Positions 11,938 through 24,436 of a DNA stretch of 64,000 bases are shown here, in pieces. How positions within the stretch are numbered: position 1 is the first letter of the stretch; each line of letters starts with the position of its first letter. The position numbers and the translations under genes were made by a program. The DNA comes from Galerina marginata. Lineage: Eukaryota; Basidiomycota; Agaricomycetes; Agaricales; Galerinaceae. The notes under the pieces are model-generated. The model made no database searches and was not told where the DNA came from. It saw only the letters and a list, made by a program, of their open reading frames with translations. The stretch is from the NCBI GenBank assembly GCA_023014335.1, contig JAECYW010000008.1, positions 1,240,001-1,304,000 of the forward strand, in the 5' to 3' direction.

Positions 11938-12044
11938 GGCGAGAAATCTCCTTCCCCAATACTAGCCTTACAGCTGACCGTTTCCGCTGCTTCTCCTCAC
12001 GAACCATTATCGGGACTCGGGAGTGCATCAAATGATGCTTCCGG
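11938..12044 (+). promoter_or_regulatory. Shared promoter motifs upstream of CBM1 gene 3
   Basis: GGCGAGAAATCTCC lies at 11938-11951 and TGATGCTTCCGG at 12033-12044, 221 and 126 bases before the ATG at 12159. A TATA-like CGATAAATGC lies near 12073. Order and spacing match genes 1 and 2. Confidence 0.6.
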
Positions 12045-12158
12045 TGACGTCGGTTGGTGCCTTGTTTCCTATCGATAAATGCTCTAGGGACTGAAGCTAC
12101 TTGCTAGAGCCTCCTTCCACCAAACGATAACTAATACACTTCGAAAACCAATCCTACT

Positions 12159-12561
12159 ATGCAGCCTCACGTTTCGGTCAGTTTCTTAGTCGTGTTTGTG
12201 AGCACCGTCGTTTCAGGTGTCAGTGCACAAGCCAGCGCGTTTCAGCAGTGTCAGTCAATCGATTTAATCGCACTACTTACATGCTAAACGATTAACTACG
12301 TTTTGACTATTAGGCGGTGGACAAGGCTGGACCGGTCCTAGGACATGTACGGCTGGGTACGCCGTTTGTACTTCGTAATGGTTAGGTTGGTTGCCGTTTA
12401 CTGACAGTGAATTGGATTCTAGATATACGTGCACTTACAGCAATCAATGTAAGTCGTTATAAGGAATCATATTGATTGATATAATATTTCTTTAATATGG
12501 TGCTTTATCAGATTATTCCCAGTGCCTTTTGGGTGGCCCCACACCCACTATCTACGCTTAA
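12159..12561 (+). CDS. Small secreted single-CBM1 protein (CBM1 gene 3)
   Basis: Predicted secreted protein of about 69 residues: signal peptide (1 to about 23, ending GVSA), a short spacer and one CBM1 module, CGGQGWTGPRTC, then YTCTYSNQ, then YYSQC. The tail is short (GGPTPTIYA). All four cysteines and the usual aromatics are present, including a Phe two residues before the first Cys. Three introns fall at the same codon positions as in CBM1 gene 1. This points to tandem duplication rather than independent gain. No cellulase or other hydrolase lies nearby, so the protein probably acts on substrate or cell surface by binding alone. Confidence 0.85.
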
Positions 12562-13189
12562 GGAGACTCTTGTGAATAATATGGGAGGAGCCTTTCATGC
12601 AGGACCAAACAGGTTGGGTAGTTAAAATATCTTCCGGGCTGTGTGTTTGACAATTCAATAAATGGTTTAAATAAAAAATTAGGCAACGCAGAGAAGTGCG
12701 ATGGGAAAGTCCAGCGGGAGGCCGCGCGTCAACGGACAATAAATGAATGAGAAGGGAAAAAAAAATAACGCCAAAGCTGTAATGGGTCTGTATCATTCAA
12801 GTCCTCATTAAAAATAATGCAAGATATGACTCGGCGCCGTCAGCGCTTAACTCAAAGGTCGGCGCTTAGTATTTGCCATCACCATCATTCGATCACGATC
12901 GTCAGACTTTAGCTGCCTACTGAGTTTCGGCAAAAGATACAACATATTTTCAAAACCTGCTACCAAATTATAATTCACAAGTAATTGGCAGTTAACGAGG
13001 GTGTGAAACCAGTTTCTTTTTTAGACTAGAATTGTGTGGTGCTCTGCAATGCGATCACAGGAGCGCATGCTATTATTGGAAGGCCGGTATTTAAAGTCGC
13101 GCTGTGCGTCTGAGGTCATCTCTCCTCTCCCACCCACCTCCTAGCTCGCGAATTTACCTAGTGCTATTTGATTAACTTGCTAAGGAGGC
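12562..13189. promoter_or_regulatory. Upstream region of aldo-keto reductase A
   Basis: No gene seen. A TATA-like GGTATTTAAAG lies at about 13086-13096, about 95 bases before the reductase ATG at 13190. The CBM1 promoter motifs do not recur here. Confidence 0.4.
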
Positions 13190-14595
13190 ATGCCTTGGGA
13201 ATCTGTAAAGTTGAATGATGGTGAGTCGAATTGAACCATGGTCATACAGCATTCAAAGATGCATTGCTCACTTGGCTCTTTGAACAGGCAATGTCATGCC
13301 TAGCATCGCGTGAGTGCATAAGCATACCCCATTTCGTTTAGATACACCATAAAGATCGTCCATTAAATCCACAGCTACGGGACGTGGAGGACAGGTAAAG
13401 GCCAGCCGCCAATCGATTCGCTGAAACAGGCATTCTCGGTGGGACTTCTTCACGTCGGTGAGAACCAAACTTGACTTGGCACACTGTGATGTAGACCGAC
13501 CTTGCACCATCTCATTCGTCGATGATGTCCACTAGACACGGCCCAGAACTATACGAACGAGCCCGAAGCCGGTATTGCAATTCGGGAAAGCGGCATTCCG
13601 CGCGAGCAGATTTTTGTCACTACAAAATGGTCGAGGTTGGGTGGGCTGGATATTGCAAATTCGTTTAAGAACAGTCTTAAGAATGTGAGTTCGTCAAAAC
13701 TGCTAGCACTGGAGTACTGGACGAAGAAATGTGTTAACTTGTTTGTGATAGCTCGGCCTTGACTACATTGACCTATACCTGATCCATGGTGCCGAGCTGT
13801 GTGATGATATCCCGAAGTGTTGGCAGGAGATGGAAAAGATCAAAGATTCTGGTCTGGCCAAGTGGGCTTTTGGATCTCTCCTGGTTGGCCTCCGACTTAT
13901 ATTCCTCGTTTTTTATCGCAGGAGTATCGGAGTCAGCAATTTTGAAGTCCCTGACCTCGAGCAGCTGTTTACGGTCGCTAAACATATCCCAGTCGTGAAC
14001 CAGGTAAATTGTGGATTTGGACTGCGAAGAAGAGAAATGCTGAACCTTGAAATGTTCAGATTCTCTTTCACCCTTACGTGTACAAAGAACAAGTCCCGAT
14101 CCTCGAGCTGTGTGCGAAGAAGGATATCGTCATTGAGGCGTACAGTCCCCTCATGTAATCCTGATTCCCTTAGATTTTAACTCACTGGAGGGCTGATAAA
14201 TTATATTCAGACCGGTAACGAAGCGGCCTGGTGGCCCTGTTGACAAGCCCGTCGGAGTCGTAGCGAGACGCCTTGGGGTGCCTATGGACCAGGTCCTCCT
14301 TGCCTGGGCGAAGGCTAAAGGAACTGTTCCAGTCACGTAAGTAATTTATTCAGTTTCTGTTTCGGGACCTTTTTTTGATTGCGTTGTTTGTTCCAAGGAT
14401 GAGCACGAAGAAAGAGCGTTTGCAGGGATATGTTGATGCTGGTGATCTCGGTGAGTGCTAAGCTATACCGCCTGATGTTAATTATACGAGCGCCAATTAA
14501 ACTCTGCCAATTTCGTAGTTCTTACTCCTGAAGATATCAGTGCGATTGACGAAGGCGGTGAGAAAGGCGCACGGGTGAAGATGAATGCTGCTTGA
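13190..14595 (+). CDS. Aldo-keto reductase A (soluble paralogue)
   Basis: NADPH-dependent carbonyl reductase of the AKR superfamily, about 275 residues over about nine exons, all joining in frame. The catalytic tetrad is complete: Asp46 and Tyr51 (HVDTAQNY), Lys76 (FVTTKW) and His107 (YLIHGAEL). Other family blocks are [20 protein letters not shown] and IEAYSPL, and the C-terminal [10 protein letters not shown] is the usual phosphate-binding region. It starts [10 protein letters not shown], as the two minus-strand paralogues do (MPWE-VKFND). Unlike them it ends directly after the fold (RVKMNAA), without a hydrophobic tail. The physiological substrate cannot be told. Its position next to the CBM1 genes may be coincidence. 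Confidence 0.9.
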
Positions 14596-14827
14596 TAGCT
14601 CGTTATGAAATTCGGTGATACGGTTCGAATAATGGGAAGAAATTTCTATATAAATTTATACACCTGGGCAAAAACTTGAGAAACTTTTTGAATACCGATT
14701 CCATCGCTTTAGAGGGAATATTGGTCGCTTTTCGCGGCTCACGGGATCCGGAAATGCGGGCCGAGGATTTCGTCCAACCCGATTAGGAAATAAATGCCAC
14801 AAAGAAAACTTGAACGCACCCACTGAC

Positions 14828-16971
14828 ATGGACGACATTGCATGTCCGTTCCCCGGCTACGAAGGCTTCACTTACGAACTTGCATCCCTCATCTCAACCT
14901 ACCCACCACCTTTCATCTACATCCAAGACACCCAGACCTTCCGAACGACCCTCAACGAAGTCGACGCGATTCTGCGCGATCTCTCTGTCGCACCGCCGTC
15001 AACGAGCCCATGCAAGGTGTACTACGCGCAGGCGGATAGCATTTCGTGCTTCACGTCACGACTGCTCTATGAAGCTATCATCAACACTCTCGTCGGCTGG
15101 AAGCCTAAATGGGAAGACGGGTGCGAGAATTGGACGGCGGACGGTGTGGTTGAGGGGCGGTGGAACGATAGTATGGACTCGTTCTTGCATGGATTGCGTG
15201 CTGTTCATGCACATCTGTGTCGACAGAGTGGCATTTTCCCCTCGGCTGCTTCTTCTTCAACATCGATGAGTAATGGTAAAGGAAAGCAAAAGGAGGGCGG
15301 GCACGAAAATGTGAGGCTCGTCATCGTCGTCGAACGCGTCGAGAGACTGAAAGATTCGCTTCCTGAACTGCTCGTGCCACTCACGCGTCTGGCAGAATTG
15401 GTACGTTGTCGTAATAATCTTAACTTTACGCGTCTTTCTCAGATGGCTTATCGTTATCCAGGCAAGGTTGGACTTGAGTGTCATCTTCATCTCACAGATG
15501 GGCTGGGAGAACATCCGCCCTCCGTTAGGCGCGTCGCCGGATCCTTATTACATCGACATCCAAGCACCGTCGAAAGAAAGTCCGTGCACGCTTTCCTTCC
15601 ACTCCGTAGTTATTGACCGTACATCAGATATCATCCAAAGCCTCATCGGAAACTTTTCCAACCTCTGCACCCAGATCCAATCCACATCTACCCAAACCGG
15701 AGCACTCTCCCCATACCACCCCGCCCTCCACACCCTTTACGCACACTTCGTGAAAGTGCTCTGCGACGTGTGCTTCCCTTTCACCCACGACCCGCAGGAG
15801 CTGCAGTACATCGCCGCTGCGCGCTGGCCGGGGTTTTGTAAACCGCTCATCGATGAGCATGTGAAGAAGCTGGCGGAACACAGGCGTCGACGCCGCAGAA
15901 GGAAGGGCAGGACTACGGTGGATGAGCTTTTTGAGGAAAATGATGACGATGGGGATGTGGAGATGGACGATGTCGACGACGATAGAGGACAAAGTGAAGA
16001 AGGAGATGAAGATACACCAGCGCCAGATGATGACGACACCCTCGCGGACCTCGAATTCCTCCCTCCTTCAGAAGACGTCCGCATGCGCCTCAACAGGCTA
16101 TTCAACCCCACCCTCACCAACGCACTGGAGGCACTTCTCCCGCGGCTCTCCAACGCCACCGACTGGGCGGCCGCGAACGAACCCCCACCCGACCTGGATC
16201 TGCTATCTCTTCCTCGGAACTACGCACTTCCTGTCCATCACGTCCAAGAACATGGTCAACAGCCCACCCAAACTGCAGCAATCACCGACGACGCGGACAT
16301 GAAGGTACTGCCGCGGATGTCCAAGTTCATCTTGCTCGCGTCGTATTTGGCATCGACGAACCCCGCCAAATCGGACATGCGCATGTTCGGGCGGGGGCTG
16401 GACGAGAAGAAGCGCAAGCGGCGGGCCACGAAGGGAGGTGGGAAGACGAGGGGCGGGGGACCTGCCAAGGTGAGTTTCTATCTTTCCCCCTTTCGTGCTT
16501 TATCGCTCTCTGGTTTTTCGAAATGTTGACTAATTGACTGACGATCTCGCCAGGTATCCCAGCGCCTTCTCGGTCCGACCGCTTTCCCGCTTGACAGGAT
16601 GAACGCTATCCTTGGTGCGCTCCTCGAGGAGAACGACGCCGAGACGCGGTTATATGCGCGTGAGTTCAGCATACCTGGGGAGCAGACAGACATGGAGATC
16701 GGAAGGGTTGGGGTGTATGCTTCTGTGCGTGTTATATCTGGCTACTCTCCTCTCTCACCCGTTCCTGATAACGGTGTACTAATTGTGGTTTTGTGTTTTT
16801 TTGGTGCAGGTAATGGAGCTCACGGCGATGCGCCTCCTCCATCGCACATCGCCTGCGGACCGTCTGGACGGGCCACCGCAGTTCAAATGTGCGATATCAT
16901 ATGACGCGGCCCTGGCCCTGGCGAAGGAGCTGAAGGTGGCGCTGAACGACCTGCTTTGGGATCCGGTGTAA
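14828..16971 (+). CDS. ORC5: Origin recognition complex subunit 5
   Basis: Subunit of the replication-origin binding complex in the nucleus. Exons 14828-15400, 15462-16469, 16554-16724 and 16810-16971 join in frame to about 637 residues, longer than the usual 430-500. The family is indicated by an AAA+-like N-terminal half (FIYIQDTQTF, then LVIVVERVERLKDSLPELL and SVIFISQMGWENI) and the ORC5 C-terminal domain (PRMSKFILLASYLAS, then VSQRLLGPTAFPLDRM and a terminal winged-helix-like part). The extra length comes mostly from a basic then very acidic insertion at about residues 350-405 (RRRRRRRKGR, then EENDDDGDVEMDD). The expected Walker A GKT appears replaced by TFRTT (see findings). It lies downstream of aldo-keto reductase A on the same strand. 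Confidence 0.85.
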
Positions 16972-17157
16972 TGAGGGATGCTGATTTGGGAGGGAGATAA
17001 TTTATTGGAATAAGCATTGTTGTATTCTTGAAAAATCCTTTGGGAAGATGTATCCTCGTGTACAAAAAAAATACTACATACTACATGCGACATGAGTACT
17101 TGTACAACATGCCAACTTCAGCTCCAGCCATGAACCGTTCCTCTGCGTTCTTGGTAA

Positions 17158-18700
<1,543 letters not shown>

Positions 18701-19191
18701 CTTCAACTCGTTTCTTAAGCTTCAAGGGTTTAAACTCTGGAGGTAAGTACGAGCAATGTATACCAATCAGTCGCTCGACTATGAGTGAGAGTTGAGTGGG
18801 AGCGGGAGGTTTTAAAGATTGGACGAGACCCAGAGAATAGACACCGCAAAGCCGCGGGGATTGGCAGCACAACATGTTCCATGGAATGATATAATAGGTG
18901 TTACCCACAGCGCCGGCGTGGGTAGGGATAAAAATGAACAGTAGACAGCATTCCTAAGATAACGTTGAGAGTGCGTTATAAGACGTTATAAGGTTATAGA
19001 CGCGTTCTATTTATAGAGTGGGATTGCCGAAGAGCCGCTCAGGAACCTGTAATTACAGCAAAATCCTGCTCCACGACCAGAAGACTACCTTATCCTACAA
19101 CAAACCGTTACTCAGAACTATTCAAGTAATGTACAGGTTTTCATATTTACTGACAGAGCATATCCTACACCCAACTAACTCACGCACAGAG
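18701..19191. promoter_or_regulatory. Spacer upstream of reductase B
   Basis: About 490 bases between reductase C's stop and reductase B's start, both on the minus strand. It must hold the promoter of B and the 3' region of C. No gene was seen. Confidence 0.45.
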
Positions 19192-20729
19192 CTAGAGAAT
19201 ATCAATGCCCAGATACGAACACACCGCGAACCCAACGGCACCAACAAGAAGGCCAACCGCCGCGCGGCGAATGACAATCCGTGCCGTGAATATCTTGGCG
19301 CCTTTCGCGCCTGCGTCGTCGATGGCTTTGACCTCTTCGTCGGTAAGAGCTGATAGGATTGAGAGTCAGTACAAAAATATGGAATTTAGGCTATGAACGG
19401 ACCGAGGTCGCCAGCCTTGATATATCCCTCCAAGCGCGACTTCTTAGAGCTTGTGCTGCGAAGTATCAGATACGTTAAGTTCTTTGTCAAATGAGAAGAA
19501 AGCAGAAACCATACGTGAGTACGACAGCTCCCTTGACCTTCGCCCAGGCGAGCAAGACCTGGTCCTCTGTCGCGTTGAGGCGCTTAGCCGCTGCTTTCAC
19601 GGGTTTGTCGACGGGGCCGCCGGGGCGTTGTGTAACGGGACTGTCAAGAAAGTATGAATGTGGAGGTGACAGTTAGTAAATTGCAAATGATAAATGGATG
19701 AAGTGCTGGGTGAGGTAATTCGGTAGCGCGAATTTGCAATAAAGACTAAGAGAGATGAAAAGAGACGGGACACACATCAGAGGGCTGTAAGCCTCGATAA
19801 CAATGCCTTTCTCAGCCGAGTATTCAAGGAGAGACTTTTGTTGTTTGTACACGTAGGGGTGGAGGATAATCTGCAGTTGTGTCGTCGTCAACCATAAAAT
19901 AACGCTACAAGGAACGGAAACCGAGGAGACAAACCTGGTTTACCGCCGGAGCAATCTTCGCAGACGCCAGGAGGGTCTCGACATCCTTGACTTGGAAGTT
20001 GCTGATCCCAATGCTCCTGTTCACGAAAGCGAGGTAAGAAAACACAGTGCAACCTTTGAATGGCGTTCAAAGCGCACTTGACGAGCCCTGCATCTTTAAG
20101 GCCCTCCATCTGCTTCCACGCCGTCGGAATATCGGGCACCGCGAGACGCGGGTGATGGATGAGGTACAGGTCGATGTACTGGACGCCCAGCTGTAATTTA
20201 ACACAGATGTGTTAGCTATCCCATATGAACACGCTGGGCCGGAGAGAAGAGGCACATACGTTCTTCAAGCTATTCTTTATGGACGTCTCTATGTCTAGCC
20301 CTTCAACCCCGCTGTACTTGGTAGTGATGAATATTTCCTTCCTAGCGAGCCCACTCTCAAGAATGGCTTTGCCCGCTTCGGCTTCGTTCCTGTAGGCTTG
20401 GGCCGTGTCTAGGTTACGAAATTTGTGGTGAGTAAGTGCGACTTGAACTTGAAACAGAGATACCGTCGTACCGATGTGACTGAACCCGACAGAGATGGCC
20501 TGGTCTACCTGGTCAGTGGTGGTGTCGCCGACGGGGATCTTCCACGTTCCGAAGCTGTTCACGTTTGCGCTCGGTTTCACGTCGTACAATTGACCAGGAC
20601 AGTGCTCACCCAATTCCTGGGATGGCGTTTCCTGAATGTCACACGAGGGTAAGTAAGCCCACAAAGCGAATGGAGTGAACGAGAAACACTGGGCGCACCG
20701 TCGTTGAACTTAATGATTTCCCAGGGCAT
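19192..20729 (-). CDS. Aldo-keto reductase C with hydrophobic C-terminal tail
   Basis: Closest paralogue of reductase B, in tandem with it. The ATG at 20729 gives MPWEIIKFNDG, then NAIPGIGFGTWKIP, HIDTAQAYRNE (Asp, Tyr), FITTKYSG (Lys), [12 protein letters not shown] (His), SIGISNFQVKD, AVNQIILHPYVYKQQ and IEAYSPLM, then [14 protein letters not shown]. The C-terminus extends past the usual end with RIVIRRAAVGLLVGAVGFAV and finishes CSYLGIDIL-stop at 19192. This short basic stretch plus hydrophobic helix resembles a tail anchor. The tetrad is complete and the frame unbroken. It probably arose with B by local duplication. Confidence 0.87.
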
Positions 20730-21590
20730 CTTCAGGTAGTTGCTTCGAGTTCGAGCTTCAGTACTCTTCAGTGGGGGTGGGCAGCACTGCTGGGAGAGTG
20801 CAGAGTGTGAAAAAGAGAAGAGCAAGAAAAGAGATATGAAAAGCTCGCCATTGCCGCGGGCATGGCAGCATGGTGCGTACGGCGTGGATATGATGAATGT
20901 TACCCACAGTGACGGCGTGGAACTTGAAGAGGGACAAAAATAGCCACCTGACATCAGAGTCTAAATTTGAGGAGATCAATCATCAATTATCTCATCAAAT
21001 CATTTGCCGACTCGGTCCACAAAATTGCGAGGACTGACGGAGAGTCGGAGACCCGATTCTCGCTGAGGACCAACTCGGACGAGAAACAAAGTTTAACCGG
21101 TCGTTCATGCTATAAACTTATAGGAAACTAGACCAGTATAATATACCTTCCAAACGACCTCAAAATCATAATTTTAGGTTAAGAAATAACAAAGCTTTCT
21201 TTACAACCATAAAATTGGCGAATTTAAAGGCATACACGTCTAACCTCATGGAATGTCAAAAGATTTTCATCGTCTTACCCTCGTTTCAATAAAAAATTGG
21301 ATTGAAGGACACGATACACACTTACTATGTGTTTCTTCCTTTGCATTGAATTTTCAATGATCATCCTACAGCCTACTGTGTACTCGAGTAGCCTCGCGAA
21401 AGCAACTCGAAACATGATTCATTAGGCTTGGATCCCCGTGAAAAAGGCTCGTAAATTTACGCTAATTGGGCAAGCTAAGGATACCGCACCGTCCTCCAGA
21501 TGGAACGATCAGAATTCACAACAAGTTCAAGTTCGGCTTAAAAAATGAAGCAGTGTTTTTTATAAAAACAATTAGTACTCAATACATATT
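20730..21590. other. Intergenic, no gene seen
   Basis: Promoter side of reductase C and 3' flank of the membrane-protein gene. The base composition is AT-rich near 21100-21350. No supported feature. Confidence 0.45.
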
Positions 21591-22877
21591 TTACCATGTC
21601 ATGCTCCGGAGCTGAACAGGCGACGTTGGTTCTTGAATGACATCGATAACGACCATGTTGTTGGAAGAGGTGTCGGCGTTGGGAGCGATGGACCCAAGAG
21701 AACCGGTCGTGTTAGAATCCTGGTCATGGCGGTGGGCGGTCTCTTTCGCCTTGGTTGGCGGTGAAAATTGGAGAGCAGTCATATTCATGATCTGAACTGA
21801 CGCTTCTGGCCGCAGACCCATTTTCATGTTACGGTATACGCGGCAAGATAGGATATTGACCAGAACTATATGGCAGACCATGAACATCACGTTTATAGGA
21901 GCCTTGAAGACATGAGCGGCAACTGCTAGGAAGATATTGGTAGTCATTACAACCCTTTATATAAAGGCACGTTAGCGATCAAGTTCACAATCAGGCTAAA
22001 CTCGCTCACAAGAAGTATAGTTGGCTGTCTTTTATCAAAGCTTTCGATAGCGCGGGTAGGGATGTGCCGAAAGCAAAGATACCAAGTCTCTGCCGAACTG
22101 TGGTACCCGAATCGCTGTACATTCCATAGATCCGGTACACGATGGCGGAGTACATGAATATATCGTTCAACGCAAGGACGAGGGAGGTTGGACCAAGAAA
22201 ATGGCCTCGGTACTTCTCTTGGCAGAAGTGAGTATTCTCGATATGAGTCGAGGTATATGATATGGACAATGAAAGCATCAAGGCAATTGAAGCAAGCCAG
22301 CCTATGCCAAAAAACGCGATGATTGTTCTCTTCATGTTATACACTGCGCAAACGCGAAGGTAGAAGAAACCCGATGTCGACGCCGTATAGACGACTAGGA
22401 ATGCGCCGACCGCATTGGCCAATTTAGTGCAATCTGCAACAGGGATAGCTAATAATCGCTTAGAGATTTTTGTATGCTCTTCGGGTCGCCAGACGTACTG
22501 AGGAGAACTGCCCTGCCAAGGCAATAGCCGAGGACAGAAATTCTTCAATCACGGTTGTGAGTTTGAGACGCCCACAATCTCGAAAAGGCTGACCTAGTTG
22601 TGAAGTAGATGATGGTAGGTAGTCGAATGTCGTAATGATACAAGAGTCGGAAGTCGTTGCCGAGATTGTCGAGGATGTCCAAAACCAAAGCCTTGTGATA
22701 TAGGTAATATCAGTGGCGTTGCAATAGAGCAGGGCATAAAACACTTACTCCGGTAGACCCTACGTGCAGGTAGGTCGCCACATTGAATTGATATGCTAGC
22801 TCAGGTGAGAAGAAAATGAGGGGGGTAGAAACATCGGTCAATGGAATGGTAATGTTGAGAACGCTAGCGCTCGTCAT
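21591..22877 (-). CDS. Agaricomycete seven-helix integral membrane protein
   Basis: Member of a large basidiomycete family of seven-helix proteins with no assigned function. The chosen start (22877) gives MTSASVLNITIPL, an N-glycosylatable outer end; an in-frame ATG at 22985 is the alternative. Conserved blocks are ALVLDILDNLGND and YHYDIRLPTIIYF (family pattern: dehydrated loop then R-LPT), NCTKLANAVGAFLVVYTAST with FFYLRVCAVYN, IIAFFGIGWLA, a luminal Cys loop (HFCQEKY), LALNDIFMYSAIVYRIYG and ALSKALIKDSQLYFL. A last TM is followed by a cytoplasmic tail from CRVYRNMKMG to the stop at 21591. The tail is polar and disordered. Transport or sensing is possible but not shown. Confidence 0.78.
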
Positions 22878-24436
22878 GACTGGAGGAGTTTGATAACAGA
22901 GAACACAAGGGTTTGAACCTTCACCAGGAAGTATATGTGTGTGGACATAAGGCGACCAGATGCAAGCCGAATCGGTCACCTCCATAATTATCTCTCTGAC
23001 GCGCTCGAAATTATTGAGACGATGAGAGTTTCAAGGGGCTTCAAGAATCATGGTAGTGCGGGTTCAAACTTCAACATCAGGTTCGGTTGACCTGGGTGTC
23101 AACTTCTGTCATCTCCTCTGATCAAGTGGAAAGCCACATGGCATGGTGGAGTGTCGCAAAAAGATTGCGAGTTTGTATCGTTCACAAACAGGCTGGAATT
23201 CGGCCTCTGGATTCTGAAGACGGTCGCCCAAATCTCGAACCAAAGCATGAGGAAGTGAAAAGCCCACCAATTTGAGCAAAATTTGAGCAGGGAATTTTCT
23301 TTGAAAATCGAGGCCATCTTATGGACAGTTCGAAGAGGCAGGGCTATACTGTGGCGTCCAAAGCAGTGCATGAAAATTTGATCTGTGGCAGGAATACGGT
23401 GATGAACGGCTTGATATCAGAGATAACAAACACTTACCAACGTTCCAACTTCTTCTGACGACTCTCATCTATATCAAAATGTCAAGAGCAGAATGGAGGG
23501 GTGACCGGTGAGCCCAGATGCGACACTCTCATATTGGCAACACTCTCATTCAAACCCCCACATTGCTCATCCCTGTTCACACTTGGCAATGGAAGAATCG
23601 GTCGCCACAGACGCTTCTCAAGCAGACCATCGATGAGACGTAGAGAGAGAGCGAAGGTTCGAACTCGAAGAGAGATGGTTCAAAACGTTCAAGCTCAGTT
23701 TCAATTTTCATGTTCAGATCGCAGGATCATTTCACTCCGAAAATATTTCTCGTCATTTACAATACAGAGTTGACCAGTGGTCGTTGAAGGACTTCAGGTA
23801 CAAGGAGACTGGCGATAGGCTAGGCGGAAAAATAAAGGTACAATTAGGTGCTCCTCCTCATCTACATACGCTTGTGGATCTAGCGCGCGTTAAAAGCCTA
23901 GTAACTGTATTGACTGGAATTTGACTGCCAAAGCCACTACCTGACGTATTTCTTCGCTGTTGGCTACGAGGGGATTCTGGTGGTTATACCAAGGTTTAAC
24001 CCCGTTGCGTACATCGGTATATATATTGGATATAGACAAGATGGCAATAAGCGCCCGTGGCCGTGCTGAACTTGAACGGAATGCACGCTCCAGCGAGCTT
24101 GTCATGAACATCAGGCGTATAAAAATTGCCTCGAGCTCGAGACAACCCTTTAGTAAGATTCCTCTCTGCCTAATTGTGTATTTGGACTGGCCTTTACTCG
24201 GTTCTAGAAATGTACCTTCAACTTATGCGTCGAGGCGCTGGGCCGGAAAGATTGCACCATACAAAAATGGCCTATGACCACGTAAAATTCTTTGAAGATC
24301 ATGGATGGTAGTTTTACAAATGCCTATGGTACAACAAATAAGTAAATGACGCACAGCATTGAGTAACCTGGGGGTTTGTACGAAACCCGCCATTTTTAGA
24401 AAAAATGCCTTACACGACACCGCCTAGCTTCAGGCC
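22878..24436. other. Intergenic, no supported gene
   Basis: About 1.5 kb. Frames at 23087-23371 and 23501-24277 overlap on both strands without motifs. A possible decayed gene cannot be excluded. Confidence 0.4.

Noticed and set aside
15624..16159. Minus-strand open frames of 122 and 140 codons
   Set aside because: Antisense shadows of the ORC5 acidic/basic coding region.
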